Assembly (NCBI GenBank): GCA_021772915.1
Contig: JAJFLB010000016.1
Coordinates: forward strand, 101,984 to 165,983
Direction of reading: 5' to 3'
Length of the DNA stretch: 64,000 nucleotides
DNA from: Gammaproteobacteria bacterium
Lineage (GTDB): Bacteria; Pseudomonadota; Gammaproteobacteria; Xanthomonadales; SZUA-36
Part shown: piece by piece, positions 17,969-26,954 of the stretch
How the letters are laid out: each line of letters begins with the position of its first letter
How positions within the stretch are numbered: the first letter of the stretch is position 1
Program-made: the position numbers and the translations under genes
The notes under the pieces: generated by a model
Seen by the model: the letters and a program-made list of their open reading frames with translations, nothing else
The model's database searches: none
What the model was told of the DNA's origin: nothing

Positions 17969-19921
17969 GTGTCTGAGCAACAGCCATCACGCAGAGACAG
18001 CGCGCGACTGGATATATTGCGCCAGGAGTTGCTCTCCCCGGTGGTTTCCGTCGATGGCCATGCAGATTTGTTGCAGGGACTAATCAAGAACACAGACTGT
18101 CTGGCCGACCTGGAAAAGATCAAAACCGCGGCAACCCAGACACGCACATTGGTCGCCGCGATGCTGGCTGCGGAAACTGAAAACCTCGCCGAAACTCAAC
18201 GGGACAACCAACGATCCGGATTCAGACACGACTTGAGGAATTCGGTGGGTGCTATTTCAGGTTACTCGGAGATCATCCTCGAGGAACTTGAAGATGCTGA
18301 TGAACTCAGCGAGGACACCCGGGTTTATCTCGACCACCTGCAGACCGATTCCAACAAGTTGCTGGATATGCTCGATACACTCTTTCAGGATGACCACGAA
18401 TCCGGTACAGACTCAGAGTCCGCCCTGGATTTGGACATCCATTCTGTGTTTGACAGTTTTGACCGCTCCGAAAAGGAAGACACCGAAACCATTACCGGGC
18501 GCATCCTGGTGGTAGACGACAACGAAAGTAATCGCAATTTGCTGTCCCACCAATTGCAACAGCAGGGGCACGAAGTCAGTACTGTAGCGTCAGGACGGCA
18601 AGCCCTGGACTTGATACCGGAGTCTGCACCGGACCTGATTCTGCTGGATTTATTCATGCCGGAAATGAATGGGTTCGATGTACTGCGGGAAATGCACCAG
18701 GACGAGGCCTTACGGGCAATTCCGGTCATTGTCATCACTGGATTGAGTGACAGGAGCGCCGCGGCCAAGTGCATTGAAGCGGGAGCCTTCGATATTCTGC
18801 TAAAACCCGTCAACCCGGTTTTGTTAAAGGCTCGTGTAGCCGGCTGCCTGGAACGTAAAGCATGGCATGACAAGGAGCAGGCCTACCAACAGGAACTGGA
18901 AAAAAGTTACACATTTATCCGCAAGGTTTTTGGCAGATATATATCGGACGAGGTGGTCCAGGAGATTCTGGAAGCCGATGATGGCATGCAACTCGGCGGC
19001 GGAAAGCAGCAAATAACCATCATCATGACCGATATCCGAGGCTTCAGCATGCTCAGCCAGGAACTGGATCCACAGGATTGCGTCAAGATGTTGAACAACT
19101 ATTTTGGCGTCATGACGCCGCTTATCCAGAAATATGACGGCGTCATCAATGAATTTCTCGGGGACGCCATCCTGGCCATTTTCGGTGCCCCGGTCGTCAG
19201 CGACGACCACGCCCAACAGGCCGTGGCCTGTGCCATTGAAATGCAGCAGGCCATGGGTGAAGTCAACCGCAATCACCATACCTGGGGTTTGCCTTCAATC
19301 GAAGTGGGTATCGCAGTCAATACCGGTGAGGTGGTGGTAGGTAACATTGGCTCCGAGAACCGATCCAAGTACGGCATCGTTGGTCACCACGTCAACCTGA
19401 CCGCACGAATCGAGTCATTTACCGTCGGTGGACAGGTGATGGTTTCCGAGTACACCGTAGCGGCACTGGGCTCACCGGTAACGGTGGCCACTTCCCTCGA
19501 GGTAGAAGCAAAAGGCATCAAGAATCGTGTCAAAATTCATGAGATTACCGGCATTGGAGCACCTTACAACCTGCGACTTGAACAGGATGAGCAAACCGTC
19601 CTGCAACTACAGCAACCGTTGCCAGTGACCTTCAACCTGCTATCCGGGAAAGCGATTGCAGACGAACAGGTCAACGGTACACTGACGGCCGTAGCCGTCG
19701 ATATCGCACACCTGGAGACAGCATTTGAACTGGAAGTACTCAACAATCTGCGCATGCAACTACCGACTTTCGAGGCTTCGGAAGACGATCAGATTTTCAG
19801 CAAGGTAACCGGTGTTGTTGACGACACACCCGAGCAGAACAAGTACATTATCAAGTTAACATCAGCACCGCTTAGTGCCAGAGATTACATTCGCTCGCTG
19901 GCGGTCCTGCCCCAACAATAA
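17969..19921 (+). CDS. DHp-receiver-class III nucleotide cyclase-PilZ-like fusion protein
   Basis: Domains in order over 650 residues: a DHp-like helical hairpin with His ~87 in FRHDLRNSVGAISGY and no ATPase domain after it; a receiver (~177-295) with Asp ~183/184 and phospho-Asp ~227; a class III cyclase (~345-490) with metal Asp ~355 (MTDIRGFS) and Asp ~399 (LGDAILAIFG) and transition-state Asn ~476/Arg ~480 (VNLTARIES); and a PilZ-like end (~548-645). Glu ~395 replaces the Lys usual in adenylyl cyclases and Gly ~469 stands at the partner position, a pattern closer to guanylyl cyclases. GTG start. It sits between Popeye-like/DUF3307 genes and a receiver/hybrid-kinase pair, so phosphorylation-controlled cyclic-nucleotide synthesis is likely. 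Confidence 0.87.
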   Translation: MSEQQPSRRDSARLDILRQELLSPVVSVDGHADLLQGLIKNTDCLADLEKIKTAATQTRTLVAAMLAAETENLAETQRDNQRSGFRHDLRNSVGAISGYSEIILEELEDADELSEDTRVYLDHLQTDSNKLLDMLDTLFQDDHESGTDSESALDLDIHSVFDSFDRSEKEDTETITGRILVVDDNESNRNLLSHQLQQQGHEVSTVASGRQALDLIPESAPDLILLDLFMPEMNGFDVLREMHQDEALRAIPVIVITGLSDRSAAAKCIEAGAFDILLKPVNPVLLKARVAGCLERKAWHDKEQAYQQELEKSYTFIRKVFGRYISDEVVQEILEADDGMQLGGGKQQITIIMTDIRGFSMLSQELDPQDCVKMLNNYFGVMTPLIQKYDGVINEFLGDAILAIFGAPVVSDDHAQQAVACAIEMQQAMGEVNRNHHTWGLPSIEVGIAVNTGEVVVGNIGSENRSKYGIVGHHVNLTARIESFTVGGQVMVSEYTVAALGSPVTVATSLEVEAKGIKNRVKIHEITGIGAPYNLRLEQDEQTVLQLQQPLPVTFNLLSGKAIADEQVNGTLTAVAVDIAHLETAFELEVLNNLRMQLPTFEASEDDQIFSKVTGVVDDTPEQNKYIIKLTSAPLSARDYIRSLAVLPQQ

Positions 19922-19932
19922 GGAGGTAAAAC

Positions 19933-20292
19933 ATGGCCAAGATACTCATTGTTGAAGACAACGAAATGAACCGCGACATGCTCAGCCGCAGACTCAAACG
20001 AAAGGGTTTTGAGATTGAAGTTGCGGTTGATGGGCAACAGGGTGTGGAAATGGCATCGGCAACCATGCCTGATGTGGTTTTGATGGATATGAGTCTGCCG
20101 GTGAAAGACGGCTGGACAGCCACCCGCGAACTGAAAGCCAATGAGGCCACAGCGGGTTTGAAAATAATCTCACTGACAGCCCATGCCATGGATGGTGACC
20201 GGCAAAAAGCACTGGCGGCAGGCTGTGATGACTATGACACCAAACCAATTGATTTAAAACGTTTATTGGGAAAAATAAAAGCGCTTCTCTGA
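19933..20292 (+). CDS. Single-domain response regulator (DivK/CheY-like)
   Basis: At 119 residues this is one receiver domain: acidic pair in IVEDNEMNRD, phospho-Asp in VVLMDMSLPVKDG, Thr in LTAHAM and Lys in DTKPID. It has no output domain and probably relays phosphate or binds a partner. A textbook AGGAGGT ribosome site precedes the ATG, 11 bp after the cyclase stop. The hybrid kinase begins 30 bp downstream, so it is the obvious phosphodonor. Confidence 0.93.
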   Translation: MAKILIVEDNEMNRDMLSRRLKRKGFEIEVAVDGQQGVEMASATMPDVVLMDMSLPVKDGWTATRELKANEATAGLKIISLTAHAMDGDRQKALAAGCDDYDTKPIDLKRLLGKIKALL

Positions 20293-20322
20293 CCCGAATA
20301 ACTCACTAAAGCGGATGACAAA

Positions 20323-22596
20323 ATGAATCTGAGTAAACGCATCGCACTGACTTCATCGGTGATCCTGGTTTTTTTCTTTTTTGCCGTGGTGGTATTTCTA
20401 TGGTCCAGCAAGGTCAGTCGTGAGAAGGTCTCCAGTCTGCAATCGGTTATACGTACGCAGTACCTGGTCGGAGATATTTCGCAACAACTGACCGAACTCA
20501 ATACCCGTCTGAAAGTGTATGACACGCTGGCCTCGGCCCAGAGTAAAACCGAGCTCACAGAAGATGAACAGAACAACCTGCTGACCAAGATCGTCAAGAT
20601 CGCCGAGGCCCTGGCGTCACTGCGCGCAATCGCTGGCGACCATGTGACCGTTCAGCTGATCGGTGTGAAAACAGCCGGAGACATTATTACCCAGTGGAGT
20701 GCATTGATCAGTCGCGCAGAGGAGGTTGGACAACCGGTGCAGATTTATTCCATGGTCGCATTCGGCTCAGAATTCGACACTGCCCGAAGTCAGCTCGCTG
20801 AAGATGCCATTTCACTCAGGTCCCAGTCATCTGATCTGAACATGGAAATTGACGAAGTTGAAGCACTGACCTACCGCGTATCACTGGCGGTTTTTGTGAT
20901 CTCGGCCTTGTCTGCACTGATTTTGATTACCTTGCTGATACGGTATACACAAAAGTCACTCTTGGCCCTGCGCCGCGGAACGAGAGAATGGAGCAATGGC
21001 AATCTGACCCACCGTATCGACGTCACCGGCAAAGGTGACCTCAGTGAGTTGGCTACCGCGTTCAACGACATGGCCGAAAAACTGGAAGCTTCCATGCAAC
21101 AGGCACAGGAGGAGAAATTAAGAGCCGATAAGGCCAACCAGGCCAAAAGTGGTTTCCTCGCCAACATGAGTCATGAGCTGAGAACACCCATGAACGCCAT
21201 TCTCGGCTACAGTGAAATGTTGCTGGAGGACATCGACGATGAAGTTGAACTGGATCTGGAAGAGGTTCAATCTGATCTGGGCAAAATCCATGCCGCCGGC
21301 AAACACCTGTTACAACTGATCAATGAAGTGCTGGACCTGTCAAAGGTTGAGTCCGGCAAGATGGGTCTTTACAACGAACAGGTGGATCTGGAGGAACTCG
21401 TCACCGATGTCGTCAGTACCGTTCAACCCCTGGTTGCCAATTACGAAAACACCCTCAAGACGGTTTTTGAACTAGACAATACACAGATTTGCACGGACAT
21501 CACCAAGTTCCGGCAAATCCTGATGAACCTGCTTAGCAACGCGACCAAATTCACCAATAAAGGTACCATTACAGTCGCGGTAAACCGTTTCACGGAGAGT
21601 GAAACTGACACGATCAGCATTGCAATTACAGACACCGGCATCGGCATGACCGCTGAGCAGCTGGAAAAGGTATTCGAAGAATTTACCCAGGCTGACGATT
21701 CAACCACGCGTGAATTTGGTGGCACGGGACTTGGGTTGGCCATCTGCAAGAAATTCGCTGAATTGATGCATGGCCGAATCGAGGTTGAAAGCACCCCCGG
21801 TGAAGGCACCTGTTTCACTTTTGTCGTTCCTGCCCTAGCTGAAGATGACAAATCCGAAGAAAAACCGGAAAGCCAGGTGGAAACCAGCGAACAAGAAGAG
21901 CTTGAGGGACTGGCCACGGTATTGGTAGTGGATGATGACGAAGATTCACTGGAACTCTCAACGCGCATCCTTGCCAAGAATGGTTACTCGGTTATCACAG
22001 CCACCGGTGGTGCCGCCGGGATTGAGTTGGCCCTGGAACATCACCCGGACATCATCGTCCTCGATGTTATCATGCCAGAAATTGACGGATGGCAAGTCCT
22101 TGAAAAGTTACGAGAAAATCAGGAAACTGCCAATATTCCCATTATTATGCAATCCATGCTGAGCGAACGTGAGCTGGGCATGGCACTGGGCGCGGATGAT
22201 TATCTGACCAAACCAGTAGACAAATCCGACCTGCCCAATGCCGTCAGAAAACTACTACCTGACCTGAATTTGGACAAGGGTGTGCTCATTATTGAAGAGG
22301 GCTCGAAACTTTTGGGTTTACTTGAAAAAGCAAGCGGCGATGAGCCCTTTGAAGTTCGACAAACTGCCGATCTTGAACAAGCCAGCCTATGGATGTCGGA
22401 ACGTGAGTTCGACGTAATACTGGTCGGCCGACATTCAGAAATGGATGGCGTTTCCAAATTCATGGAACAGGTTGAAAGTACCGAGGAGCACAGCACTACA
22501 CCCATGTTGCTACTGAATTCCCTACAGCTCAAATCAATGAATACGGATCAGCTACTGAGCTACATCCGCATACACCAAAGCCCCGAGGAGGCATAG
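20323..22596 (+). CDS. Hybrid sensor histidine kinase with receiver and pseudo-receiver
   Basis: Two membrane helices (~residues 8-28 and ~188-208) flank a ~155-residue periplasmic sensor of unknown ligand. A HAMP domain and coiled coil lead to the DHp with His ~284 ([13 protein letters not shown]), then the ATPase with N-box [15 protein letters not shown] and [10 protein letters not shown] receiver starts near residue 532 (VVDDDEDS) with phospho-Asp in [14 protein letters not shown] second receiver-like domain at the end reads [13 protein letters not shown], with Gly where the phospho-Asp should be, so it is a pseudo-receiver. It ends the operon with the cyclase, and probably controls it. 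Confidence 0.93.
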   Translation: MNLSKRIALTSSVILVFFFFAVVVFLWSSKVSREKVSSLQSVIRTQYLVGDISQQLTELNTRLKVYDTLASAQSKTELTEDEQNNLLTKIVKIAEALASLRAIAGDHVTVQLIGVKTAGDIITQWSALISRAEEVGQPVQIYSMVAFGSEFDTARSQLAEDAISLRSQSSDLNMEIDEVEALTYRVSLAVFVISALSALILITLLIRYTQKSLLALRRGTREWSNGNLTHRIDVTGKGDLSELATAFNDMAEKLEASMQQAQEEKLRADKANQAKSGFLANMSHELRTPMNAILGYSEMLLEDIDDEVELDLEEVQSDLGKIHAAGKHLLQLINEVLDLSKVESGKMGLYNEQVDLEELVTDVVSTVQPLVANYENTLKTVFELDNTQICTDITKFRQILMNLLSNATKFTNKGTITVAVNRFTESETDTISIAITDTGIGMTAEQLEKVFEEFTQADDSTTREFGGTGLGLAICKKFAELMHGRIEVESTPGEGTCFTFVVPALAEDDKSEEKPESQVETSEQEELEGLATVLVVDDDEDSLELSTRILAKNGYSVITATGGAAGIELALEHHPDIIVLDVIMPEIDGWQVLEKLRENQETANIPIIMQSMLSERELGMALGADDYLTKPVDKSDLPNAVRKLLPDLNLDKGVLIIEEGSKLLGLLEKASGDEPFEVRQTADLEQASLWMSEREFDVILVGRHSEMDGVSKFMEQVESTEEHSTTPMLLLNSLQLKSMNTDQLLSYIRIHQSPEEA

Positions 22597-22630
22597 GGTC
22601 CGAAAACAGACCCCAGGGTAGTGTTAACGT

Positions 22631-23242
22631 CTAATTACCCAGGGTAAGATTTTTCATTCTCTCCAGCGTTGCCGTCAATACCTGCTGTTCTTTAAGCAAA
22701 ACATCACGCTCCGCAAGCAACGCATTGTATTGCCTTTGTCGTTCTGCCGTTTCTGCACTGGTTTTCGATTGCAGTTGCTCATACTCCGATTCTGCACCTA
22801 CTGCCGCTGAAACCGCAGCCATCAACATATCGGTTTCCGAGCTGAATTTCCTGATTTTCCCCGGAATCACGCTGCTGGCAGCTATTAAAGCCATCTTTGC
22901 ATTTTCCAGGCTGTGCCAGCTTTCATCGTTACCCAGGTAGATCAGCGCCTTCCCCAGGTGAGCCTGTCGACGGCGATTTGGGCTTGCAGAGTCATCAGAT
23001 ATTACCGCGTCGAAGCCACTGGCTGCAGCTTTGTAGCTGCCCGCATTAAAAATATCACTGGCACCCGCCAGACCACCGGCGGGTGCCGCCCTTTCGGTAC
23101 TGTCTGCGCCGGGTGATTCACCCGGTGTAGTCGCGCATGCTACAAGACCCGCGCACACCAACATGACCGTTACCAGCCGAAAAACCTGCAACAGACTTGC
23201 AGCTATGCCAGGAGTGTCTGAAGTTATTCTCTTCGTATTCAT
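22631..23242 (-). CDS. Lipoprotein with repeat-like helices and C-terminal coiled coil
   Basis: A 203-residue protein with a lipobox (GLVAC) after an unusually long N-terminal lead of about 24 residues. The middle part (ASDIFNAGSYKAAASGFDAV, then a helical AHLGKALIYLG region) looks like one or two TPR-type helical pairs. The C-terminal 60 residues are a coiled coil rich in Gln/Glu. It converges on the hybrid kinase operon, stopping 34 bp away. I do not recognise a family; envelope scaffold or assembly factor would fit the architecture but is a guess. Confidence 0.7.
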   Translation of the reverse strand: MNTKRITSDTPGIAASLLQVFRLVTVMLVCAGLVACATTPGESPGADSTERAAPAGGLAGASDIFNAGSYKAAASGFDAVISDDSASPNRRRQAHLGKALIYLGNDESWHSLENAKMALIAASSVIPGKIRKFSSETDMLMAAVSAAVGAESEYEQLQSKTSAETAERQRQYNALLAERDVLLKEQQVLTATLERMKNLTLGN

Positions 23243-23412
23243 GATGTTCTCTTATTGGCTGCGACTATGGGGTGAAGTATAAGACAATACCGACAGTTTT
23301 CCAGAGTTCGGTCTGGCACGATCCAGTCACTACCTGAGAGGATAACAAATAGTGTAGTGTATTTCCCATAGACACTGAATAAACACCGGGTCACCCCATT
23401 GGAGAAACTTGT

Positions 23413-24303
23413 TTGAACCTGCTTATTGTTTTTAATCCAAATGCGGCCTACGGCCGTTCGGTCAAAAAGCTGACGGCCATCAAAAAGGTGTTTGTAAACC
23501 TGGGCATCAAAACAGAATTCAAACCCACCACTCATCCGGGTCATGCGAGTGACCTTGTGGCGAAAACAGACTTGTCGGGCTTCGATGGGGTCATCGCCGC
23601 GGGCGGTGACGGAACCGTATTCGAGGTTCTCAATGGTCTTTACCAACACCCGAAACCGACGCGAATTCCCCTGGGGCTGCTACCGATTGGCACTGGCAAT
23701 GCCTTCGCCCGGGATTTGGGGTTGCAGCCTGGGGACTGGTCCGCAGCCATTGACTTGCTGCAACGGGCCCAGATCCGAAAGGTGGATGTTGGTCATGTGG
23801 CCGCGAAAGACTGTGAGTACTACTTTCTTAATATCGTTGGGATGGGTCTTGCGGTAGATGCGGGCTTAACGGCCAAAAAGCTCAAATTCATTGGTAATAC
23901 GGCCTACACCCTGGCCACTCTGTGGCAGACCCTGAAGCTTAAAACCTATCCACTTGAGATAGAAATTGACTCGGTAAAAGTACATAAAAGCGCTTTACTA
24001 TTCACGATATCAAATACACGATTTACTGGCACACATTTTAAGATTGCCCCTGGTGCGGTTATTGACGACGGGCTGCTGGACCTGACACGGGTAGACAAGT
24101 TACCCCGTCACCGGCTGCTTAAACTGTTTCCAACCATCTACGCCGGCAGTCACGTCGAACACGCCGAGGTATCTGTTTACCAGGCCAAGCGTATCAACGT
24201 ACGCGCTCCCACCGGCATGCTCATGGGACCGGATGGTGAATTCCGCGGCACCACACCGGCTGTAATTACCTGCAGACGACAGGACCTGGAGATTTTCGTC
24301 TGA
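23413..24303 (+). CDS. Diacylglycerol-kinase-family lipid kinase
   Basis: This 296-residue protein has the catalytic-domain motifs AAGGDGTVFEVLNGL and LPIGTGNAFARDLG, and a C-terminal GPDGEFRGTTPA. These belong to the DgkB/YegS/sphingosine-kinase fold, which phosphorylates diacylglycerol or related lipid alcohols with ATP. The start is TTG at 23413 with GGAGAAAC upstream; no ATG allows the conserved N-terminal strand NLLIVFNPNA. Cytosolic or membrane-associated. Neighbouring sulfotransferase and lipid-transport genes suggest lipid modification but no operon link is clear (81 bp gap). Confidence 0.9.
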   Translation: MNLLIVFNPNAAYGRSVKKLTAIKKVFVNLGIKTEFKPTTHPGHASDLVAKTDLSGFDGVIAAGGDGTVFEVLNGLYQHPKPTRIPLGLLPIGTGNAFARDLGLQPGDWSAAIDLLQRAQIRKVDVGHVAAKDCEYYFLNIVGMGLAVDAGLTAKKLKFIGNTAYTLATLWQTLKLKTYPLEIEIDSVKVHKSALLFTISNTRFTGTHFKIAPGAVIDDGLLDLTRVDKLPRHRLLKLFPTIYAGSHVEHAEVSVYQAKRINVRAPTGMLMGPDGEFRGTTPAVITCRRQDLEIFV

Positions 24304-24384
24304 GCAATATGCAGTGTACTGTCAGAAATCGCCTATCACATGCTGTTGTTGTGACAGACGTTTTCTCATAATACAGTTTGACCC

Positions 24385-25032
24385 ATGCTGATTTCCGATA
24401 GTCACCAATTTATCTTCGTACGCATGCGCAAAGTCGCCAGCACCAGCCTGCAGGCAATTCTATCTCCTCTTTGTGTTCCAGTACCCAATGGCAGACTTTT
24501 ACACATCAAAAGCCGAGTGCGGCTGGAGTGGGATTATCGTCGCTACGTATTCCGCACCCACGAGGACATTCTGGCAGCCAGACACCGCATGCCTAAGGAG
24601 AAATTTAACCGGTACTTCAAATTTGCTTTTGTGCGCAACCCCTGGGACCGACTGGTTTCCGAGTATGAGTTTATCCTTAGCCGGCCAGAACATGGACGCC
24701 ACAAGCGGGTCAGACGACTGGGCAGCTTCAAAGCTTTTATACGCATGCAAATTCCACGACCTGATGCCTACCAGCTCAACATGCTGTGTGACAGACGTGG
24801 TCAGCTGTTGATGGATTTTGTTGGCAAGTTGGAGAACCTGCGTGGGACGTCACCCAACGACTGGCAATTCGTTTGTGATCGGATAGACATTGACCACCAG
24901 CATTTGCCCCGCAAAAATATAATGCCACCCAGGCACTATCAGGATTACTACGACCAAAACAGTGTACAACTGGTAGCCAAACACTGGGCCAGGGAAATCG
25001 ACCTGTTTGAGTACGCGTTTGATCATAAATAA
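24385..25032 (+). CDS. Sulfotransferase family protein
   Basis: This 215-residue protein has the 5'-PAPS loop as VRMRKVASTSLQ and the 3'-PAPS segment as FAFVRNPWDRLVSEYEF, the pattern of Sulfotransfer_2-type (carbohydrate) enzymes. They move sulfate from PAPS to hydroxyls on glycans or lipids. Length is usual for bacterial members. The acceptor cannot be told. A REP-like element follows the stop by ~35 bp. Confidence 0.87.
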   Translation: MLISDSHQFIFVRMRKVASTSLQAILSPLCVPVPNGRLLHIKSRVRLEWDYRRYVFRTHEDILAARHRMPKEKFNRYFKFAFVRNPWDRLVSEYEFILSRPEHGRHKRVRRLGSFKAFIRMQIPRPDAYQLNMLCDRRGQLLMDFVGKLENLRGTSPNDWQFVCDRIDIDHQHLPRKNIMPPRHYQDYYDQNSVQLVAKHWAREIDLFEYAFDHK

Positions 25033-25066
25033 TTCCCTTCTAGTGGCGCCGTGCCGGTAAGGACAG

Positions 25067-25200
25067 GTAGGACCGACGAGCTTACTCGTCGGGAATCTAT
25101 CAGCTTCGAATAAAACACCGGCAGAACCAGGTGGTGGTTCTATGGGGATGGGGTTCCCGATGAGCTTGCTCATCGGTCCTACGGGTCCTGCAGGTCCTAC
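25067..25200. repeat. REP-like inverted pair, cluster 4, with extra terminal octamer
   Basis: Copy 25067-25096 is direct, copy 25152-25182 inverted (stem CCGATGAGC/GCTCATCGG). After it comes a partial echo ending in a second GGTCCTAC at 25193-25200. Read on the minus strand this echo is GTAGGACC, and its TAG is the stop codon of the glutamate-synthase-like gene. The space 25033-25196 contains only these elements. Confidence 0.85.
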
Positions 25201-26780
25201 CAGGCATGGGCATTTGCAGCTTGCCAGTCGGGCTTCCAATTGTCCGGCAACCCGGCATCCGTCAACAAACAGCCTTCCCCGATTGTCGGATACATTTCTG
25301 CATAGTGCTTGACAACGGTGCCGCCAACCCGGTGAAGAATGTGCTGTGGGCCAAGCGCTTCGAGTTTCTCAAGCCCGGCAGCAGCGAGCACTTCCAGGAG
25401 GTTCTCTATCATGGCTTTATGGTAGTTGAAGACCCGCTTACCCTTGTCTTCGATGTCCAATGCCCTGTAGCGTGCCGGGTCCTGGGTGGCAATACCCGTG
25501 GGACACATGTCGGTATTGCAACTGCGTGATTGAATACAACCCAGTGCAAACATCATGGCGCGTGCAGAGTTGACGGTATCCGCACCCAATGCCAACAACC
25601 TGATGACGTGAAAAGCAGAAAACGCCTTGCCGGCCGCTATCAGGCGAACATTCCGGCGCAGGCCAATCCCCGTCAACGCACGATTGACGAAAACCAGGGC
25701 GTCACGCAAGGGTGTTCCAACTGAATTGGTTAGCTCAACGGGTGCCGCCCCGGTGCCCCCTTCCGAGCCATCAATGGTAATGAAATCAGGTGTAATGCCG
25801 GTTTCCAACATGGCTTTACAAATCGCCAGGAATTCCGCCCTCCTGCCAATGCACAACTTGAAACCAACCGGCTTGCCACCCGACAACTCACGCAAGCGAG
25901 CCACGAACCGGAGCAATCCAACAGGCGTGTCAAACGCACTGTGCGCGGGTGGAGAAACCACGTCCTGACCCATCGGCACATTCCGGATGGTGGCGATTTC
26001 CGAACTCAGCTTGGCCGCAGGCAGTATGCCGCCATGCCCAGGCTTGGCGCCTTGAGACAACTTGATTTCGATCATTTTCACCACCGGCAGACAAGCCGTA
26101 TCCGCGAACTTGCCGGCGTCAAACGCACCGTCTTCACTACGACAGCCAAAATAGCCCGTGCCCACCTGCCAGATGATGTCAGCGCCATGCTCCAGATGGT
26201 AAGGACTCAGTCCTCCTTCACCGGTGTTGTGCGCAAAGCCACCCATTTTCGCACCCTTGTTCAAGGCCAGAATGGCATGCTTACTCAAGGCACCAAAACT
26301 CATGGCGGATATGTTCAACGGCGAGGCCGCATATGGCTTTGCACAGGATCCTTCGCCAAACATGACCCGCGGATTGTGGTCGGTGATCCGGGCAGGTGTC
26401 AGTGAATGCTCCATCCATTCACAACCATCACGATAGACGTCGAATATCGTGCCGAAAGGCCGCGTATCCCGTACCCCTTTCGCGCGTTGATAGATCAGGG
26501 AACGAAACTCGCGCTCGACCGGTCTGCCATCGACGTCTGACTCAACAAAATACTGTTGAATTTCCCTACGCACAGACTCAAACATGTAACGGAAATGGCC
26601 AATGACCGGATACAGACGCAGCACGGTGTGCCGGCGCTGAAGCATGTCGTAAACCCCCAGCGCGATAACCAAAGTCACAGGTACAAAAAGCCATTGAGCC
26701 CCGGACCAGTAGACCGACCAGGCAGAGAGCAGCAGTACCACTGCAACACTCAGTAAGATGAATCCTTGTTTTACAGACAT
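25197..26780 (-). CDS. FMN-binding glutamate synthase family protein
   Basis: Two N-terminal membrane helices (~residues 6-45) precede the FMN/[3Fe-4S] synthase core of GltB. The core has NISAMSFGALSKHAILALNKGAK-type sequence, GEGGLSPYH, KPGHGGILP, and the cluster Cys in GCIQSRSCNTDMCPTGIAT. The amidotransferase domain of full glutamate synthase is missing. This stand-alone membrane-tethered family (527 residues) is common but poorly characterised and may not make glutamate. The start ATG has GGGAG upstream. The stop codon lies in a REP-like terminus (25197-25199). Confidence 0.9.
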   Translation of the reverse strand: MSVKQGFILLSVAVVLLLSAWSVYWSGAQWLFVPVTLVIALGVYDMLQRRHTVLRLYPVIGHFRYMFESVRREIQQYFVESDVDGRPVEREFRSLIYQRAKGVRDTRPFGTIFDVYRDGCEWMEHSLTPARITDHNPRVMFGEGSCAKPYAASPLNISAMSFGALSKHAILALNKGAKMGGFAHNTGEGGLSPYHLEHGADIIWQVGTGYFGCRSEDGAFDAGKFADTACLPVVKMIEIKLSQGAKPGHGGILPAAKLSSEIATIRNVPMGQDVVSPPAHSAFDTPVGLLRFVARLRELSGGKPVGFKLCIGRRAEFLAICKAMLETGITPDFITIDGSEGGTGAAPVELTNSVGTPLRDALVFVNRALTGIGLRRNVRLIAAGKAFSAFHVIRLLALGADTVNSARAMMFALGCIQSRSCNTDMCPTGIATQDPARYRALDIEDKGKRVFNYHKAMIENLLEVLAAAGLEKLEALGPQHILHRVGGTVVKHYAEMYPTIGEGCLLTDAGLPDNWKPDWQAANAHAW

Positions 26781-26954
26781 GGCGCTTCACTCCCGTGTAA
26801 TCTGCGACAGGTTAAAACCCGCGTCAGAACAGAACCAACTCCTGGACAAGATCGTGGTTCCAGACCATTCCTTACAGTGGATTACGCACTTTCTACCGTC
26901 GGTTGGGTTAAAATCACCTGGCAAGAACATAACACACAATCACGGGCAAAAAAG

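Noticed and set aside
22595-22616. GGGTC/GACCC hairpin between the hybrid kinase and lipoprotein genes
   Set aside because: The 5-bp stem lacks a following T run, so it is too weak to call.
26766-26954. 63-codon upstream extension of the FabH-like gene
   Set aside because: It has no KASIII similarity, and ATG 26955 gives the standard N-terminus and puts the Cys at 112. The stretch overlaps the divergent gene's start and promoter.
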